A model generated the notes under the pieces. The model did no database searches. It saw only the letters and a program-made list of their open reading frames with translations, and was not told the origin of the DNA. A DNA stretch of 64,000 nt from Trigonopsis variabilis (taxonomy: Eukaryota; Ascomycota; Trigonopsidomycetes; Trigonopsidales; Trigonopsidaceae). How positions within the stretch are numbered: position 1 is the first letter of the stretch; each line of letters begins with the position of its first letter. A program made the translations under genes and the position numbers. The stretch is taken from the NCBI GenBank assembly GCA_003707065.3, contig PPXM03000011.1, positions 1 to 64,000 on the forward strand. The letters run 5' to 3'. This document shows positions 62,582 through 64,000 of this stretch, piece by piece.

Positions 62582-63976
62582 ATGGGGTCCAACGATAAGA
62601 GCGCCCTTCCTCCAGGTCAGTCGCGGATCGAGCTGAGAACGGTGGATGCTAGACCGCCTGTTCTCGACAGACCTTTGAGCTAACTGGCAGGATATGTAAA
62701 GGTAGACTCCAAGACCAAACTAGACAGCCGGCGCCAGCAGGTCCAGTACGACGAGGCAAACAAGTCTGCCAAAGAGCCGTGGCCAGAGTCGCTCAAAGGG
62801 TTTATAGGCCGGGCCTATGCCAGCTGCAGCCTGTCTGATAGAAAGCGGATCGAGGAGCGGCTGACGGAAATCATTGCAGATGCGTTTCTCCACGATCGCG
62901 TGTGGACGACCGACTGGGACAGCTATGCTCTGCCGACCGTTGGGTCGTCTACGGCTGCGAGCAAAGCGGTGGGCCCAACCAATGCGTATCTCACTCCAAG
63001 CCCGTCCAGCGACGGCGTGGAGCACGGCGTGAAGCGCAAAGGCAAGGCAGCCGAGGTCTTTGGCGGCCAGCTCGACGAGAGGAGCGAGCGGGAAATGAGG
63101 GAGAAGCGACTACGACGGTTTGCGGGCGGCGAGCCTCCCAAGTCGCACTCGCCCCTGCCTGATCTGGACGCTCCGATAGTGGGCCGGTCGACGGAGCTGG
63201 AAAAACGGTATCTCAGACTGACGTCGGCGCCTGATCCCGCCAAGGTGCGTCCCTTGGCCGTGCTCCAAAAGACGCTGGCGCTGCTCAAGGACAGGTGGGC
63301 CAGGGACCACAACTACGCCTACGTGTGCGACCAGTTCAAGTCGCTGCGGCAGGATCTGACCGTCCAGCACATCCGCAACGAGTTCACCGTCCAGGTCTAC
63401 GAGACGCACGCCCGCATCGCGCTCGAGGTGGCCGACCTGGGCGAGTACAACCAGTGCCAGTCCCAGCTCAAGACGCTCTACCACCAAGGCATTCGCGGCA
63501 GCCAGCGCGAGTTCCTCGCCTACCGCATTCTGTACTGTCTCTACACCCAAAACTACTCGGACATCAACGACCTCCTGGCCGAGCTCAGCCCGGCCGAGCT
63601 CGACGACGCTGCCATTGCCCACGCGCTCAAGGTCCGGCGCGCGCTCGCCAGCCACAACTACCACATGTTTTTCAAGCTCTACCCCACCGCGCCCAACATG
63701 AGCTGCTACGTGATGGACGCGGTTGTGCCGCGGGAGCGGCTGGCCACGCTGACGACCATGGCCCGCGCCTATCGCCCCGACCTCGCGCTCACGACCATGC
63801 AGCACGAGCTCCAGTTTGAAGACGCCGGCCAGGCCATGGCGTTTCTGGCGGACGCCAGCGTCGCCGACCTGATCGACCGGGCGCAGCTCAAAATAAACAC
63901 CAAGCAGGCCTACCCCCTGCTGCTGGCGGCCAAGCACCAGGCCTTCAGCAAGGTCGACATCAAGGGCCAGATATGA
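62582..63976 (+). CDS. THP3: SAC3/GANP-domain protein THP3 (LENG8 family)
   Basis: Exons 62582..62615 and 62691..63976 (75-nt intron) give 439 residues. The N-terminal half has WPESLKGFIGRAYASC and VWTTDWDSYALP. The SAC3/GANP core then runs from about residue 195: IVGRSTELEKRYLRLTSAPD, VRPLAVLQKTLALLKDRW and VCDQFKSLRQDLTVQHIRNE. YETHARIALEVADLGEYNQC and SDINDLLAEL follow. Thp3 works with Csn12 in transcription elongation and mRNA maturation. The match to the LENG8/Thp3 subgroup rather than Sac3 is clear from these blocks. Codons here end almost exclusively in G or C. The short first exon (MGSNDKSALPPG) is supported by phase and a CTAAC acceptor. The stop lies 24 bp from the window end. Confidence 0.92.
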
Positions 63977-64000
63977 CGGTGGCGGTACCAGTGTATGTAA

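Noticed and set aside
63110-63937. Minus-strand frame opposite THP3
   Set aside because: Same compositional shadow effect. The sense strand carries a clear SAC3/GANP domain.
1-64000. Transposable elements, viral relics or CRISPR arrays
   Set aside because: No reverse transcriptase, integrase, transposase, terminal repeats or regularly spaced arrays were recognised. The tandem repeats present are simple minisatellites.

Overview
The window is nuclear DNA of an ascomycete fungus. The evidence is a compact, mostly single-copy gene set with fungal signatures (COX9, PET123, SWC3, HIR3, ADP1, CUE1, UPS1, MDJ1, FAA1-type acyl-CoA synthetase, ABZ2, PAN6) and one FunK1-type kinase fragment. CTG appears to be read as leucine: it fills conserved Leu positions, for example in the ETF-beta gene. 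A CTG-Ser yeast is therefore unlikely. The genes carry many very short introns: 42 of the 49 modelled here are 30-42 nt, usually with a CTAAC/CTAAT/CTGAC-like branch site a few bases before the acceptor. That suggests an intron-rich, early-diverging ascomycete lineage. I cannot name genus or species.

Layout. 0-11 kb: a FunK1-like kinase cut by the left edge, an unexplained 1.4 kb gap, a leucine-rich-repeat protein with a PQQA repeat, splicing factor YJU2, a membrane RING-H2 protein and a GCIP-like protein. 11-25 kb: COX16, NMT1, PET123, SWC3, the ten-exon ABC transporter ADP1, and divergent from it the DNA-repair gene NBS1, then ETF-beta. 25-36 kb: a SAP/RRM Acinus-like protein, COX9 with a 6-nt microexon, gamma-glutamyltransferase, ABZ2, an SDR-type reductase, UPS1 and a proline-racemase-family enzyme. 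36-50 kb: FAA1, a small two-TM protein, PAN6, a TBC Rab-GAP, a CENP-H-like kinetochore protein, an S6-kinase-like AGC kinase and condensin SMC2. 50-64 kb: CUE1, MDJ1, a SAP30-like protein, a class III CoA-transferase, the histone chaperone subunit HIR3 and the SAC3-family THP3.

Many genes serve mitochondria (COX16, PET123, ETF-beta, COX9, UPS1, MDJ1, the CoA-transferase) or chromatin and chromosomes (SWC3, NBS1, CENP-H-like, SMC2, SAP30-like, HIR3). They look like ordinary dispersed housekeeping genes, not one cluster. Strands alternate, with several divergent promoters and tail-to-tail pairs only 32-110 bp apart. From about 52 kb rightward, coding DNA becomes strongly G/C-ending. I see no tRNA, rRNA, CRISPR array or clear transposable element. 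Nearly all gene models here required splicing short introns by eye. Exon boundaries are supported by frame continuity and family conservation, not by transcripts.
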